From the NCBI RefSeq assembly GCF_011040385.1, contig NZ_JAAIKB010000002.1, positions 310,001-374,000 of the forward strand: a DNA stretch of 64,000 nucleotides. Reading direction: 5' to 3'. The position numbers and the translations under genes are program-made. The stretch's first letter is position 1. Each line of letters starts with the position of its first letter. The notes beneath the pieces are model-generated. The model made no database searches, was not told the DNA's origin, and saw only the letters and a list, made by a program, of their open reading frames with translations. Source of the DNA: Falsiroseomonas algicola. GTDB lineage: Bacteria > Pseudomonadota > Alphaproteobacteria > Acetobacterales > Acetobacteraceae. Shown here piece by piece: positions 44,832 through 53,910 of the stretch.

Positions 44832-46469
44832 ATGGCACGGCGGATCGAGCTTCTGGTCGGCGCGGCCATCGGCCTTGGCATGACAGCCCGGGCCGCGGCT
44901 GATGGCGGCGCGGATTTCCTGCTGGCACTCAGCGCCGGGCGGCTGCGCGTCATGGGCGCGCCCTCCCTCGCCGCGATGCTTCCGATCCGCGACAGCAACG
45001 CCTTCACCGATGATTTCGCGCGCAGCGAGATCCTGGACCGCGTCGCCATCCCCGTCTTCTTCGGCGCGGCTGCCTGCGACCCCCGCCATTCGATCGAGGC
45101 CTTGCTCGGCCGCATCCGGGACGCCGGCTACCAGGGCGTCGCGAACTTCCCCACCGCCATCCACCACGACGGCGCATTCCGCGCGGCGCTGGAACAGGCT
45201 GGACTCGGCTTCGGGCGGGAGGTCGAGCTGATCCGCGCCGCACCGCGCTTCGGCCTCGCGACGCTCGGCTACGCCAAGACCCGCGCGGAGGTCGATGCGC
45301 TGGTGGAAGCGGGGGTGCAGCGGCTCTGCCTCAACTTCGGCTGGAACTCCGGCGGCAGCCAGGGCGTGCCGAGCGGCGTGCCGATCGACCAGGCGGCCGA
45401 ACGCGCACGCCGCGTCTTCGCGCAGGTCCGACGCCGCGCGCCTGGCACCATCTGCCTGGTGGAGGGCGGGCCGATCGTCGGGCCGGTCCACCTGCTGCAC
45501 GTCTGCGATGCCTCCCGCGCCGATGGCTATGTCGGCGGTTCCACGCTGGACCGCCTGCCGCTCGAGATGTCGGTCATGCAGACCACCTCCGCCTTCAAGA
45601 CGGCAGCGCTGCTCCGTGATGAACCGGCTGGGGAGGCGGAGCGGCTCCCCGGCCTCGCCGGCCGCTCGCAGGCCATGCGCCAGCTGGCCGCGCGCGTGGC
45701 CCGGCTGGTGGCGACCGACCTGCCCATCCTTCTTGAGGGCGAGCCCGGATCGGGGCGCACCACGCTGGCACGCGCCATCCACCAGGGCAGCCGCCGCGCC
45801 GGCCCGCTGACGCTCCTCGACGCACGTGAGGATATCGGGTCGCGCTTGTTCGGAGAGGGCGGGCCCACCGCCCTGCTGGCGCTGCGCCAGAGCACCTTGG
45901 TGCTGGAGAACGCCGATGCGCTGCCGCCCACGCTGCGCACGAAGCTGGCTGACTGGATCGAGCGCGGCAGCTTCGAACGCTTCGCCAAGGCCGGCGAACG
46001 CCTGCCCCGCGCGCGCCTCATCCTCACCCATCCGCCGGGCGGTGAGGCGCTGGCCCGGTCGCTTTCCGCCCAGCGCCTCGTGGTCCCCCCGCTGCGCGAC
46101 CGGCTCGATGACCTGCCGCTGCTGGCACGCACGATGCTGCGCGGCCTGCACCGCGGCCCGACGGCGCTGGACCCCGCCGTGCTGCGCTTCCTGATGGCGC
46201 GGAACTGGCCCGGCAATCTGCGCGAGCTCGCCCATGTGCTGACGCGAGCGGCGACCGATGCGCCCGGCGGCCGGATCACGCTGGCGGTGCTGGAGGCGCA
46301 GCTGGGCCCCGCCACCGCCGTCGCCGCACCCTCGCCGGCGGATGAGCGCGCCTGGATCCTCGACGCGCTGCGCCGGAACCGCTTCCGCCGGGGAGAGACG
46401 GCGGCCTTCCTCGGCATCGCACGCAAGACGCTCTACAACCGGATGCGGCGCCTCGGGCTGGAGACCTGA
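44832..46469 (+). CDS. TIM-barrel sensor fused to a degenerate AAA+ domain and Fis-type HTH
   Basis: 545 residues in three parts. Residues 1 to about 260 form a PEP-hydrolase-like TIM barrel (AAIGLGMTARAAADGGADF, GYQGVANFPTAI, LVEGGPIVGPVHL). About 275-480 resemble the sigma-54 AAA+ domain, but Walker A is GEPGSGRT (Lys to Arg), Walker B is LVLENAD and GAFTGA is absent, so ATP hydrolysis and sigma-54 contact are unlikely. The C-terminus is a Fis/TyrR-type HTH (GETAAFLGIARKTLYNRMRRLGL). It probably senses a small molecule and regulates the Liv/Tm-1 cluster downstream. Confidence 0.87.
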   Translation: MARRIELLVGAAIGLGMTARAAADGGADFLLALSAGRLRVMGAPSLAAMLPIRDSNAFTDDFARSEILDRVAIPVFFGAAACDPRHSIEALLGRIRDAGYQGVANFPTAIHHDGAFRAALEQAGLGFGREVELIRAAPRFGLATLGYAKTRAEVDALVEAGVQRLCLNFGWNSGGSQGVPSGVPIDQAAERARRVFAQVRRRAPGTICLVEGGPIVGPVHLLHVCDASRADGYVGGSTLDRLPLEMSVMQTTSAFKTAALLRDEPAGEAERLPGLAGRSQAMRQLAARVARLVATDLPILLEGEPGSGRTTLARAIHQGSRRAGPLTLLDAREDIGSRLFGEGGPTALLALRQSTLVLENADALPPTLRTKLADWIERGSFERFAKAGERLPRARLILTHPPGGEALARSLSAQRLVVPPLRDRLDDLPLLARTMLRGLHRGPTALDPAVLRFLMARNWPGNLRELAHVLTRAATDAPGGRITLAVLEAQLGPATAVAAPSPADERAWILDALRRNRFRRGETAAFLGIARKTLYNRMRRLGLET

Positions 46470-47062
46470 CCGGCGGCGGGCGCCGCCCAGCCCAGCGCCT
46501 CGCCCCCCTCGATCGCGACATGGCCGGCAAGGTCAGCCCACCAGGCCTGCGGATCGGCCGGTGGCGCCAGCCCGGGATGCAGCAGGACGCGGCGCAGCCC
46601 GACGCTGATCGCGGCATCGACGGCGTGGCGGTCGGTCGCGCAAGCGATGGCCGCGAAGCCTGATTGCGTGAGGCGCTGGAGAAGGCGGAACTCGGCTTCC
46701 GCCCTGTAGCCCACTGCGGCGAGCGCGGCCGCGCTCTCCCCCTCGAACATCTGCACGGTCGGGTAGTTGACCACGGTTGTGATGCCCCCCTGGCGCAGCG
46801 CCGCCGCCAGGTCCGCGAGGCGCAGGAAGGGGTCGCAGGCAAAGATGCCCGCGATGGGCCGGGCGCCGCGGAAGGGCCGGCGCGCGGCCAGCGCCGCGCG
46901 CAGCGCGCCGTTGATGTCGAGCACCGGCAGCAATGCGACCAGCGGCCAGGTATCGGGTGGGAAGGGGGCAAGCGCCGGCAGGAAGACGGTGCGCACGCGC
47001 CGCGCTGGCGCCAGCCCCTCGAGGGTCGCTGCTGGTTCCAGGAAAGTCGGCTGCTGGGGCAT
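46433..47062 (-). CDS. Diverged TIM-barrel (PEP-hydrolase-like) paralogue
   Basis: 209 residues. The central stretch (GIFACDPFLRLADLAAALRQGG, ITTVVNYPTVQMFEG, then LLQRLTQSGFAAIACATDRHAVDAAI) aligns by eye with the same part of the gene at 53068 ([21 protein letters not shown]) and with the sensor half of 44832. It is about 65 residues shorter than the 53068 protein and lacks its N-terminal [11 protein letters not shown] region and C-terminal glycine-rich loop. The 3' end overlaps the convergent regulator by 37 bases. It may be a ligand-binding relic or accessory. Confidence 0.7.
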   Translation of the reverse strand: MPQQPTFLEPAATLEGLAPARRVRTVFLPALAPFPPDTWPLVALLPVLDINGALRAALAARRPFRGARPIAGIFACDPFLRLADLAAALRQGGITTVVNYPTVQMFEGESAAALAAVGYRAEAEFRLLQRLTQSGFAAIACATDRHAVDAAISVGLRRVLLHPGLAPPADPQAWWADLAGHVAIEGGEALGWAAPAAGQVSSPRRRIRL

Positions 47063-47178
47063 GACCCAATCTTACCCATTATTGCCTGGAAGTCACCTTG
47101 CGGCCCGCCATCCCCGGCCGCCATGGTGTGCCCCGCAAGCGGCGCGATGACGCCGTCCAGGGAGGATCGGTCCAAAGC

Positions 47179-48054
47179 ATGGATCTCGCGGCGACCATCG
47201 TGCTGAACGGGCTGACGCTCGCCGCGCTGTATTTCGTCGTGGCCAGCGGCTTCTCGCTCATCTTCGGGCTCATGCGCGTGGTGAACATGGCGCATGGCGC
47301 GATGTATCTCGTGGCGGGCTATGTCGGTTACGCGGTGTTCGAACCGCTCTATGATCGCGATGTCTGGTACGCCTGGTATGCAGGCCTCGCCGCCGGCGTC
47401 GCCTTCGCCGCGGTCTTCGGCGCGGCGGTGCAGGTGGCGCTGCTCGGCTGGATGCAGGGGCAGGAGCTGCGCCAGGCGCTGGTCACGATCGGCCTCTCCA
47501 TCATCGTGGCCGACCAGCTCCTCGCCTTCTATGGCGGCACGCCGCGGCAGTTCTTCGCGCCGGACGCCATCTTCGGCGCGACGCAGCTGCCGGGGATCGG
47601 CGGCTACCCGACCTTCCGCCTGGTGCAGATCGGCGTCGCGGTCGCGGTCGGCATCGGGCTCTGGCTGCTGCTGAACCGGACGAGGCTCGGCATCATGATC
47701 CGTGCCGGCGTGGATGACCGGCAGATGCTGGGCGCCTGCGGTGTCAACGTGCCGCTGATCGGCATCGCGGTTTTTGCCCTTGGCGCGGCGCTGGCCGGGC
47801 TCGGCGGCGTCATCGGCGCCACGGCGCAGCCGCTAGCCATGGGGGCGGATGGGCGCTTCCTGCTGATTTCGCTGGTCGTCGTCATCGTGGGCGGCATGGG
47901 CAGCGTGACCGGCACGGCGGTGGGCGCGGTGCTGATCGGCCTCGCGGAGCAGATCGGCCAGGCGCTCTTTCCGACCTATTCGGTCATTCTCACCTTCGTC
48001 ATCATGGTCGCCGTGCTGGCGCTGCGGCCGCAGGGGATCCTCGGCCGTGCATAG
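47179..48054 (+). CDS. Branched-chain amino-acid-type ABC permease (LivH)
   Basis: 291 residues, very hydrophobic with about eight membrane segments. LIFGLMRVVNMAHGAMYLVAGYVGY is the LivH hallmark, and LAGLGGVIGA with VVVIVGGMGSVTGTAVGAVLIGLAEQ follows. The ATG at 47179 lies behind GGGAGGATCGG; the frame upstream to 47098 has no membrane character. It overlaps the LivM gene by 8 bases. It is the first gene of an eight-gene operon. Confidence 0.92.
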   Translation: MDLAATIVLNGLTLAALYFVVASGFSLIFGLMRVVNMAHGAMYLVAGYVGYAVFEPLYDRDVWYAWYAGLAAGVAFAAVFGAAVQVALLGWMQGQELRQALVTIGLSIIVADQLLAFYGGTPRQFFAPDAIFGATQLPGIGGYPTFRLVQIGVAVAVGIGLWLLLNRTRLGIMIRAGVDDRQMLGACGVNVPLIGIAVFALGAALAGLGGVIGATAQPLAMGADGRFLLISLVVVIVGGMGSVTGTAVGAVLIGLAEQIGQALFPTYSVILTFVIMVAVLALRPQGILGRA

Positions 48055-49105
48055 CCGCGCGATCCTGGCAACACTGGTCGTGCTCGCGCTGCTGCTGGCG
48101 CTGCCCTGGCTGCTGCCGCAATTCCTGCCGGCGAACCAGGCGCAGTTCTGGACGGCCAACATCCTCGGCCGCGCCATCGTCTTCGGCATCATCGCCATGT
48201 CGCTGACCTTCCTCGCGACCTATGGCGGCTTCATCTCGCTCGCGCAGATGATGGTGGCGGGTGTCGCCGGCTACACGCTGGCGATCTTCGTGGATGGCGC
48301 ACTGCCGCGAATCGTCGGCGGCTGGGGCTATGCCGCGGCCATCCCGCTCAGCCTGGTGGCCGCCACGGTGATGGGGCTGGTGGTCGGCGCCATCAGCGTC
48401 CGCACGCGCGACATCTACCTGCTGATGATCACGCTGGCACTCGCCATGGGCGTCTTCCGCTTCATCGAGACGAACATCGCCTGGTTCAACGGCTATGAGG
48501 GCATCCGCAACGTCGTTGGCCCCACGCTGTTCGGGCTCGATTTCCGCAACGCCTTCGTCTTCTACCACGTGGCGCTCGGCACGGCCGCAGCTCTCTTCCT
48601 CGGCATCCTCTACCTCGTGAAGACGCCCTTCGGCCTGGTGCTGCAGGGTATCCGGGACAATCCGCGGCGCGTCGCGGCACTCGGCTATTCGGTCGGGCTG
48701 CACCGCATCGCCGCCTTCGGCGTGGCGGGCTTCATCGCGGGCTGCGGCGGCGTGCTGTCCACCATCTACAACATCGGCATCTCGCCGGGCTCGATCGGGC
48801 TCGGCGCGACGGTGAACATCCTGATCATGAGCGTCGTCGGCGGTCTCGGCCATCCCGCGGGCGCCTTCATCGGATCGCTCATCTTCACCGTCTTCGACAC
48901 CTTCGCGGCCACGATCTACGACCGCGACCGCTTCAACACCCTCATCGGCCTCGTCTTCCTCGTGATCGTGCTGGTCTCGCCGGATGGCGCGATCGGCATC
49001 GGCGCGAAGCTGCGACGTTTGCTGGGGGCGGGGCGGAACCATCCGCGCGGGGCAGAAGGCTCCCGCGCGTCCCAACAACAAGCAGGAGAGGAAACGACGC
49101 CATGA
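48047..49105 (+). CDS. Branched-chain amino-acid-type ABC permease (LivM)
   Basis: 352 residues starting with GTG inside the end of LivH. GGFISLAQMMVAGVAGYTLAI, VRTRDIYLLMITLALA, and the coupling region GIRDNPRRVAALGYSVGLHRIAAFGVAGFIAG identify the LivM family. The C-terminal tail is basic and hydrophilic. The stop overlaps the receptor gene in ATGA. Substrates of this family include amino acids, but also urea and aromatic acids. Confidence 0.92.
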   Translation: MHSRAILATLVVLALLLALPWLLPQFLPANQAQFWTANILGRAIVFGIIAMSLTFLATYGGFISLAQMMVAGVAGYTLAIFVDGALPRIVGGWGYAAAIPLSLVAATVMGLVVGAISVRTRDIYLLMITLALAMGVFRFIETNIAWFNGYEGIRNVVGPTLFGLDFRNAFVFYHVALGTAAALFLGILYLVKTPFGLVLQGIRDNPRRVAALGYSVGLHRIAAFGVAGFIAGCGGVLSTIYNIGISPGSIGLGATVNILIMSVVGGLGHPAGAFIGSLIFTVFDTFAATIYDRDRFNTLIGLVFLVIVLVSPDGAIGIGAKLRRLLGAGRNHPRGAEGSRASQQQAGEETTP

Positions 49106-50367
49106 CCATCATGATCACCCGCCGCGCCGCGCTGCTGGGCGGTGCCGGCCTTGCCGCCGGCAGCCTCGCGCTGCCTGCCATCGCGCAGAACGCGCCGATC
49201 CGCATCGGCGGCCTCACTACCCTGGAGGGACCCTTCGCCACTGGCGGGCAGGATGCCTTCCGCTGCGTGCAGATGGAGCTGGAGCGCATCAACCACACCA
49301 TCGGCGGCCGCCGTATCGAATTCATCCGCGAAAGCTCCAACGCCCAGGCGGATGTCGCGCTGGCCCGCGCGCGCAAGCTGATCGAGCAGGACAATGTCGA
49401 CATCATCCTCGGCCCGCTTTCGGGTGCGGAAGGCATTGCGCTGCGCGACTACTCCCGCACCCTCACGGGCAAGACCATCGTCAACGGATCCTCGGGTGCG
49501 TCCGACACGACGCTGCGCAATCCATCGCCCAACTTCTTCCGCTTCTCCACGGATGGCACGCAATGGATGGCAGGCCTCGGCCGGCATATCCATGGCATGG
49601 GCATCCGCGACGTCGCCATCACCGCGGGCGACTACGCCTTCCCCTACGCGCAGGTCTTCGGCTTCAACCTGGAATTCTGCCGCCTGGGCGGCCGCGTGAC
49701 GCAGTACTGGGCGCCACTCGGCACGACCGACTTCACCTCCCAGATCGCGCAGATCAACCGCTCCAATGCCGGCGCGATCGTCATCGTGCATGGCGGCACG
49801 GATGGCCTCGCCTTCATGACGCAATACGCGCAGGCTGGCGGCAGCAAGCCGCTGGTCGGCGGATCGATCATGGCGGATCAGACCATGCTTTCCGCCCGCG
49901 GCCCGCATCGCCGCGTCATGATGGGCATGCTTTCCGGCGGGCCCATCGCCGACATCATCGATGACCCCACTTGGAACGACTTCGTCGCGCGCTATCGCCG
50001 CCGTTGGGCGAATGAGGGCGGCTTCGCATCCCCCTCCATCCACGGCGTCAACTACGTCACGAACCTCTACGGCATCCTCGCAGGCCTGCGCGCGACGAAT
50101 GGCGACCTGTCGGGCAACCAGGCGGCCTTCCAGCGCGCGATGGCGGCGGCGGAGGTCACGGCGCCGACCGGTGCCGCGGTCAAGCTCGACCACAACCGTC
50201 AGGCCATCTCCGACATCTTCCTGAACCGGATCGAGGAGCGTGGTGGCAGCGCCGTGGTGGTGGCCTTCGACCGTGCCCGGGCCGTCAATCAGACGCTCGG
50301 CATGCCGGAGGCGCAGTTCCTCGGCCTCGGCTCGCCGTCGCGCGACAACGCAGGCTGCGTGGCCTGA
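49102..50367 (+). CDS. LivK-type periplasmic substrate-binding protein
   Basis: 421 residues with a twin-arginine-like leader (ITRRAALLGGAGLAAGS, cleavage after AIA-Q). The mature part starts PIRIGGLTTLEGPFATGGQDAF, the type I receptor fold. KTIVNGSSGASDTTLRNPSPNFFRFS and the AIVIVHGGTDGLAFMTQ stretch are typical of the amide/branched-chain family. AGGAGAGGAAACGACGCC precedes the ATG. It would deliver the ligand to LivH/LivM; the ligand could be an aromatic or amino acid. Confidence 0.9.
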   Translation: MTIMITRRAALLGGAGLAAGSLALPAIAQNAPIRIGGLTTLEGPFATGGQDAFRCVQMELERINHTIGGRRIEFIRESSNAQADVALARARKLIEQDNVDIILGPLSGAEGIALRDYSRTLTGKTIVNGSSGASDTTLRNPSPNFFRFSTDGTQWMAGLGRHIHGMGIRDVAITAGDYAFPYAQVFGFNLEFCRLGGRVTQYWAPLGTTDFTSQIAQINRSNAGAIVIVHGGTDGLAFMTQYAQAGGSKPLVGGSIMADQTMLSARGPHRRVMMGMLSGGPIADIIDDPTWNDFVARYRRRWANEGGFASPSIHGVNYVTNLYGILAGLRATNGDLSGNQAAFQRAMAAAEVTAPTGAAVKLDHNRQAISDIFLNRIEERGGSAVVVAFDRARAVNQTLGMPEAQFLGLGSPSRDNAGCVA

Positions 50368-50409
50368 CGTGACGCGCGTGGCAGGCATCGCCGGCGGCCT
50401 CGTCTCGCC

Positions 50410-51156
50410 ATGACGGCTCCGGCCATCCGCCTGCGCGGTGTCAGCCGTCGCTTCGGCGCGCTGCAAGCCCTGCGTGACGTCAGCTTCGACGTCATGCCGG
50501 GCGAGCGGCGCGCCGTGCTCGGCCCGAACGGCGCGGGGAAGACGACGCTGTTCAACACCATCTGCGGCGATTTCCCACCAACGTCCGGCAGCATTGAACT
50601 GTTCGACCGGGACATCACGCGGCTCCGCCCGCATGAACGCACGCGGCTCGGCATCGGGCGCACCTACCAGACCTCGCTGCTCTTCAACGGCCTCAGCGTG
50701 CTGGAAAACCTCTTCATCGCGGTGCGCGGCGTGCGGCCGAACCGCTTCTCATTCCTCCGCCCCTCGGCTGGCGATGGCGGCATGGCGAAGGCGCGCGACC
50801 TCGCGGATCGCATGCGCCTGTCGCATCTGATCGACGCGGAGGTGGTGAACCTCAGCCACGGCCAGCGCCGTCAGCTGGAGGTCGGCATGGCGATGGCGGG
50901 CGACCCGCGCGTGCTGATGCTGGACGAGCCCGCCGCCGGCCTCTCACCGGGCGATCGCCCCGAATTGCTGCGTCTGCTACGTGAACTGCCGCGCACGCTG
51001 ACGCTCGTGCTGATCGAGCACGACATGGACATCGCGCTGCCTGCCGCGGACATCGTCACCGTCATGAAGGATGGCGAGGTGGTGGTGGAAGCGCCGCCCG
51101 ACCGGATCGAGGACGATCCCGTCGTCCAGGCCATCTATCTCGGGGACGGGCATTGA
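50410..51156 (+). CDS. Liv-type ABC ATPase (LivG)
   Basis: 248 residues. Walker A GPNGAGKTT near residue 38, the LivG-specific LGIGRTYQTSLLFNGLSVLENL, signature LSHGQRRQLEV, Walker B VLMLDEPAAGLSPGD and the H-loop LIEHDMDIAL. Note PGD in place of the common PEE/PAE after AGLS. The stop overlaps the LivF start in TGATG. Confidence 0.93.
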   Translation: MTAPAIRLRGVSRRFGALQALRDVSFDVMPGERRAVLGPNGAGKTTLFNTICGDFPPTSGSIELFDRDITRLRPHERTRLGIGRTYQTSLLFNGLSVLENLFIAVRGVRPNRFSFLRPSAGDGGMAKARDLADRMRLSHLIDAEVVNLSHGQRRQLEVGMAMAGDPRVLMLDEPAAGLSPGDRPELLRLLRELPRTLTLVLIEHDMDIALPAADIVTVMKDGEVVVEAPPDRIEDDPVVQAIYLGDGH

Positions 51157-51857
51157 TGCTGGCGGTGCGCGACCTTCATGTGCGCTTCGGCCAGGCGCAT
51201 ATCCTGCAGGGCGTGGCGCTGACGGTCGGCGCGCAGCCACTCGCCATCGTCGGCCGCAACGGCATGGGCAAGACCACGCTCTGCCAGGCGGTGATGGGCC
51301 TGGTTGCGGCCTCGGCCGGCGAGATCGCTTTCGATGGCCAGCCGATCCAAGGCCTGCCCCCCTTCCGCATCGCGCGGCGCGGCATCGCGCTGGTGCCGCA
51401 GGGGCGGCGCACCTGGCCTTCCCTGTCGGTGCACGAACATCTGCGGCTCGTCGCGACGCGCGGCGCGCGCTGGACCATCGATCGCGTCTACGAGACCTTC
51501 CCGCGCCTGGCGGAGCGCCGCCGCAACGGGGGCACGGAACTCTCAGGCGGGGAACAGCAGATGCTGGCTATCGCCCGTGCGCTGCTGATGAACCCCAGGC
51601 TCGTCATCATGGACGAGCCGAGCGAGGGCCTGGCGCCCGTGATCGTGGAACAACTCATCGGCCTGCTCCGCGGCCTGCCCGCGGATGGCATGAGCCTGCT
51701 GCTGGTCGAACAGAATCTGCGCGTCGCGACGGCGGTGGCGGAGGAGGTTGCCATCATGGTCACTGGCCGCATCGCCGCGACCATGCCGGCACGCCAACTT
51801 GCCGAGGATACGGATCTGCAGCGCCGCTACCTCGGCGTCGCGGCCGGCGGACATTGA
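51156..51857 (+). CDS. Liv-type ABC ATPase (LivF)
   Basis: 233 residues. Walker A GRNGMGKTT near 33, VPQGRRTWPSLSVHEHL, signature LSGGEQQMLAIARALLM, Walker B LVIMDEPSEGLAPVI and the C-terminal RRYLGVAAGGH typical of LivF. The start was placed at the ATG 51156; a TTG one codon earlier is less likely. It is followed after 11 bases by the Tm-1-like gene in the same operon. Confidence 0.93.
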   Translation: MLAVRDLHVRFGQAHILQGVALTVGAQPLAIVGRNGMGKTTLCQAVMGLVAASAGEIAFDGQPIQGLPPFRIARRGIALVPQGRRTWPSLSVHEHLRLVATRGARWTIDRVYETFPRLAERRRNGGTELSGGEQQMLAIARALLMNPRLVIMDEPSEGLAPVIVEQLIGLLRGLPADGMSLLLVEQNLRVATAVAEEVAIMVTGRIAATMPARQLAEDTDLQRRYLGVAAGGH

Positions 51858-51868
51858 CGGAGGAGAGG

Positions 51869-53065
51869 ATGGCAAGGGTCTATGTCATCGGCACGATGGA
51901 CACGAAGGCGGAGGAACTGCGCTTCGCCGCCGCCTGCGTGCGCCGCGCGGGTGCCGACCCGGTGCTGGTGGATGTCGGGACCAGGGGCGTGGGGCAGGGC
52001 GCCGATGTGACGGCGGCCGAGGTCGCTGCCTGCCACCGGGACGGAGCCGCCGCCGTGCTCGGCCTTGATGATCGCGGCCGTGCCGTGGCTGGCATGGCGG
52101 AAGCGCTGACGGCCTGGTTGTTGGCGCGTGGGGACATCGGCGCGGTGCTCGGGCTTGGCGGTTCGGGCAACACGGCACTCGTCACCCAGGCCATGCGCGC
52201 CCTGCCGATCGGCACGCCGAAGCTGATGGTCAGCACCGTCGCCGCCGGGAATGTCGCGCCCTATGTCGGTCCCTCCGACATCGCCATGATGTATTCGGTG
52301 GTGGATGTCGCGGGCATCAACGCCATCTCACGCCGTGTCATCGCCAATGCCGCCCATGCGGCCGCCGGCATGGCGTTGACCGCGCCGCCCGCCGCCTCCG
52401 GCACCGAGAAGCCCGGCATCGGCCTGACCATGTTCGGCGTCACCACCGCCTGCGTGACGCAACTGCGGGAGGCGCTCGAGCCTTCGCATGAATGCTACGT
52501 CTTCCACGCCACCGGCGCTGGCGGCCGCAGCATGGAGAAGCTTGCTGATTCCGGCTTGGTTTCTGCGTTGATCGACATCACGACGACGGAGGTGCCCGAC
52601 TTCCTCGTGGGTGGCGTCTTCCCCTGCGATGCCGATCGCTTCGGTGCGCCGATCCGCACGCGCCTGCCCTATATCGGCAGCGTCGGCGCCGTGGACATGG
52701 TCAATTTCGGCGCGAAGGAGACGGTGCCGCCGCAATTCGCGGGCCGCAACCTTTACGTCCACAACCCGCAGGTGACGCTGATGCGGACGACGGCGGCGGA
52801 GAATGTGGAGATCGGCCGCTTCATCGTGGAGCGGTTGAACCGGATGGAAGGCCCGGTACGGTTCCTGCTGCCGCTCGGCGGCGTCTCGGCCATCGATGTG
52901 CCGGGCATGCCCTTCCATGATCCTGCCGCCGACGCGGCGCTGTTCGACACCATCCGCGCCGGCTTTGTGCCTGCGCCCCACCGCAGGCTGATCGAGGTCG
53001 AGGCCGCGATCAACGACCCTGCCTTCGTGCAGGCCGTGCTGGCGGCCTTCCGGGAGATTGCCTGA
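51869..53065 (+). CDS. Tm-1-like ATP-binding (UPF0261) protein
   Basis: 398 residues. [19 protein letters not shown] is the start of the UPF0261 family, and [21 protein letters not shown] with [17 protein letters not shown] are its conserved core. The family corresponds to the N-terminal half of the plant Tm-1 resistance protein. GGAGGAGAGG lies directly before the ATG. It is encoded next to the TIM-barrel partner at 53068, the second half of the plant protein. Its biochemical reaction is not established. Confidence 0.9.
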   Translation: MARVYVIGTMDTKAEELRFAAACVRRAGADPVLVDVGTRGVGQGADVTAAEVAACHRDGAAAVLGLDDRGRAVAGMAEALTAWLLARGDIGAVLGLGGSGNTALVTQAMRALPIGTPKLMVSTVAAGNVAPYVGPSDIAMMYSVVDVAGINAISRRVIANAAHAAAGMALTAPPAASGTEKPGIGLTMFGVTTACVTQLREALEPSHECYVFHATGAGGRSMEKLADSGLVSALIDITTTEVPDFLVGGVFPCDADRFGAPIRTRLPYIGSVGAVDMVNFGAKETVPPQFAGRNLYVHNPQVTLMRTTAAENVEIGRFIVERLNRMEGPVRFLLPLGGVSAIDVPGMPFHDPAADAALFDTIRAGFVPAPHRRLIEVEAAINDPAFVQAVLAAFREIA

Positions 53066-53067
53066 CC

Positions 53068-53898
53068 ATGCCCCGCTTCACCCGCAGCGAGTTGCTCGCC
53101 CGCTTCAACGGCATGGTCGCACGGCGAGAGCCCATCATCGGTGGCGGCGCCGGCACCGGCCTCTCCGCCAAATGCGAGGAGGCCGGCGGCATCGACCTGA
53201 TCGTCATCTACAATTCCGGCCGCTACCGCATGGCCGGCCGCGGCTCGCTCGCGGGGCTGCTCGCCTATGGCAGCGCGAATGAGATCGTGAAGGAGATGGC
53301 GCGGGAGGTGTTGCCGGTGGTGCAACGCACGCCGGTCATCGCCGGCGTGAACGGCACCGACCCCTTCGCCATCATGGATCACCTGCTGGATGAGCTGAAG
53401 GCGCTGGGCTTCGCCGGCGTGCAGAACTTCCCGACCGTCGGCCTGATCGACGGCGTGTTCCGCGCGAACCTGGAGGAGACAGGCATGGGGTTCGGGCATG
53501 AGATCGACATGATCCGCCTGGCCCACGCGAAGGACATGCTGACCACCCCCTATGTCTTCAACGCGGAGGAAGCGGCGGAGATGGCGAAGGCCGGCGCGGA
53601 CATCCTGGTGGCGCATCTCGGCCTGACCACCGGCGGCGCCATCGGCGCGCAGACGGCCCTCAAGCTCGCGGACTGCCCTGTGCTGATCGACGAATGGGCC
53701 GCGGCCGCGCGCCGCGTGCGCAAGGACATCATCGTGCTCTGCCATGGCGGCCCGATTGCGACGCCGGAGGATGCCACCTTCATCCTGCGCAACACCGCGA
53801 ACATCAACGGCTTCTACGGCGCTTCCTCCATGGAACGCCTGCCGACCGAAACCGCGCTGGTCGAGCGCACCCGCGAGTTCAAGTCGATCTCCTTCTGA
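53068..53898 (+). CDS. TIM-barrel PEP-hydrolase-family protein (Tm-1 C-terminal half homologue)
   Basis: 276 residues. The N-terminal [36 protein letters not shown] region, [21 protein letters not shown] and the phosphate-type loop region [13 protein letters not shown] are characteristic of the PEP-hydrolase-like TIM-barrel family. It follows the UPF0261 gene by 2 bases. Two further versions occur upstream: the sensor half of 44832 and the short 46433 protein. Catalytic activity on phosphoenolpyruvate has been described for the family name, but the true substrate is unclear. Confidence 0.9.
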   Translation: MPRFTRSELLARFNGMVARREPIIGGGAGTGLSAKCEEAGGIDLIVIYNSGRYRMAGRGSLAGLLAYGSANEIVKEMAREVLPVVQRTPVIAGVNGTDPFAIMDHLLDELKALGFAGVQNFPTVGLIDGVFRANLEETGMGFGHEIDMIRLAHAKDMLTTPYVFNAEEAAEMAKAGADILVAHLGLTTGGAIGAQTALKLADCPVLIDEWAAAARRVRKDIIVLCHGGPIATPEDATFILRNTANINGFYGASSMERLPTETALVERTREFKSISF

Positions 53899-53910
53899 GG
53901 GATTCACGCC

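Noticed and set aside
44832-46469. Calling the regulator a sigma-54 activator
   Set aside because: GAFTGA is absent and Walker A and B are altered, so ordinary sigma-54 activation is not supported.
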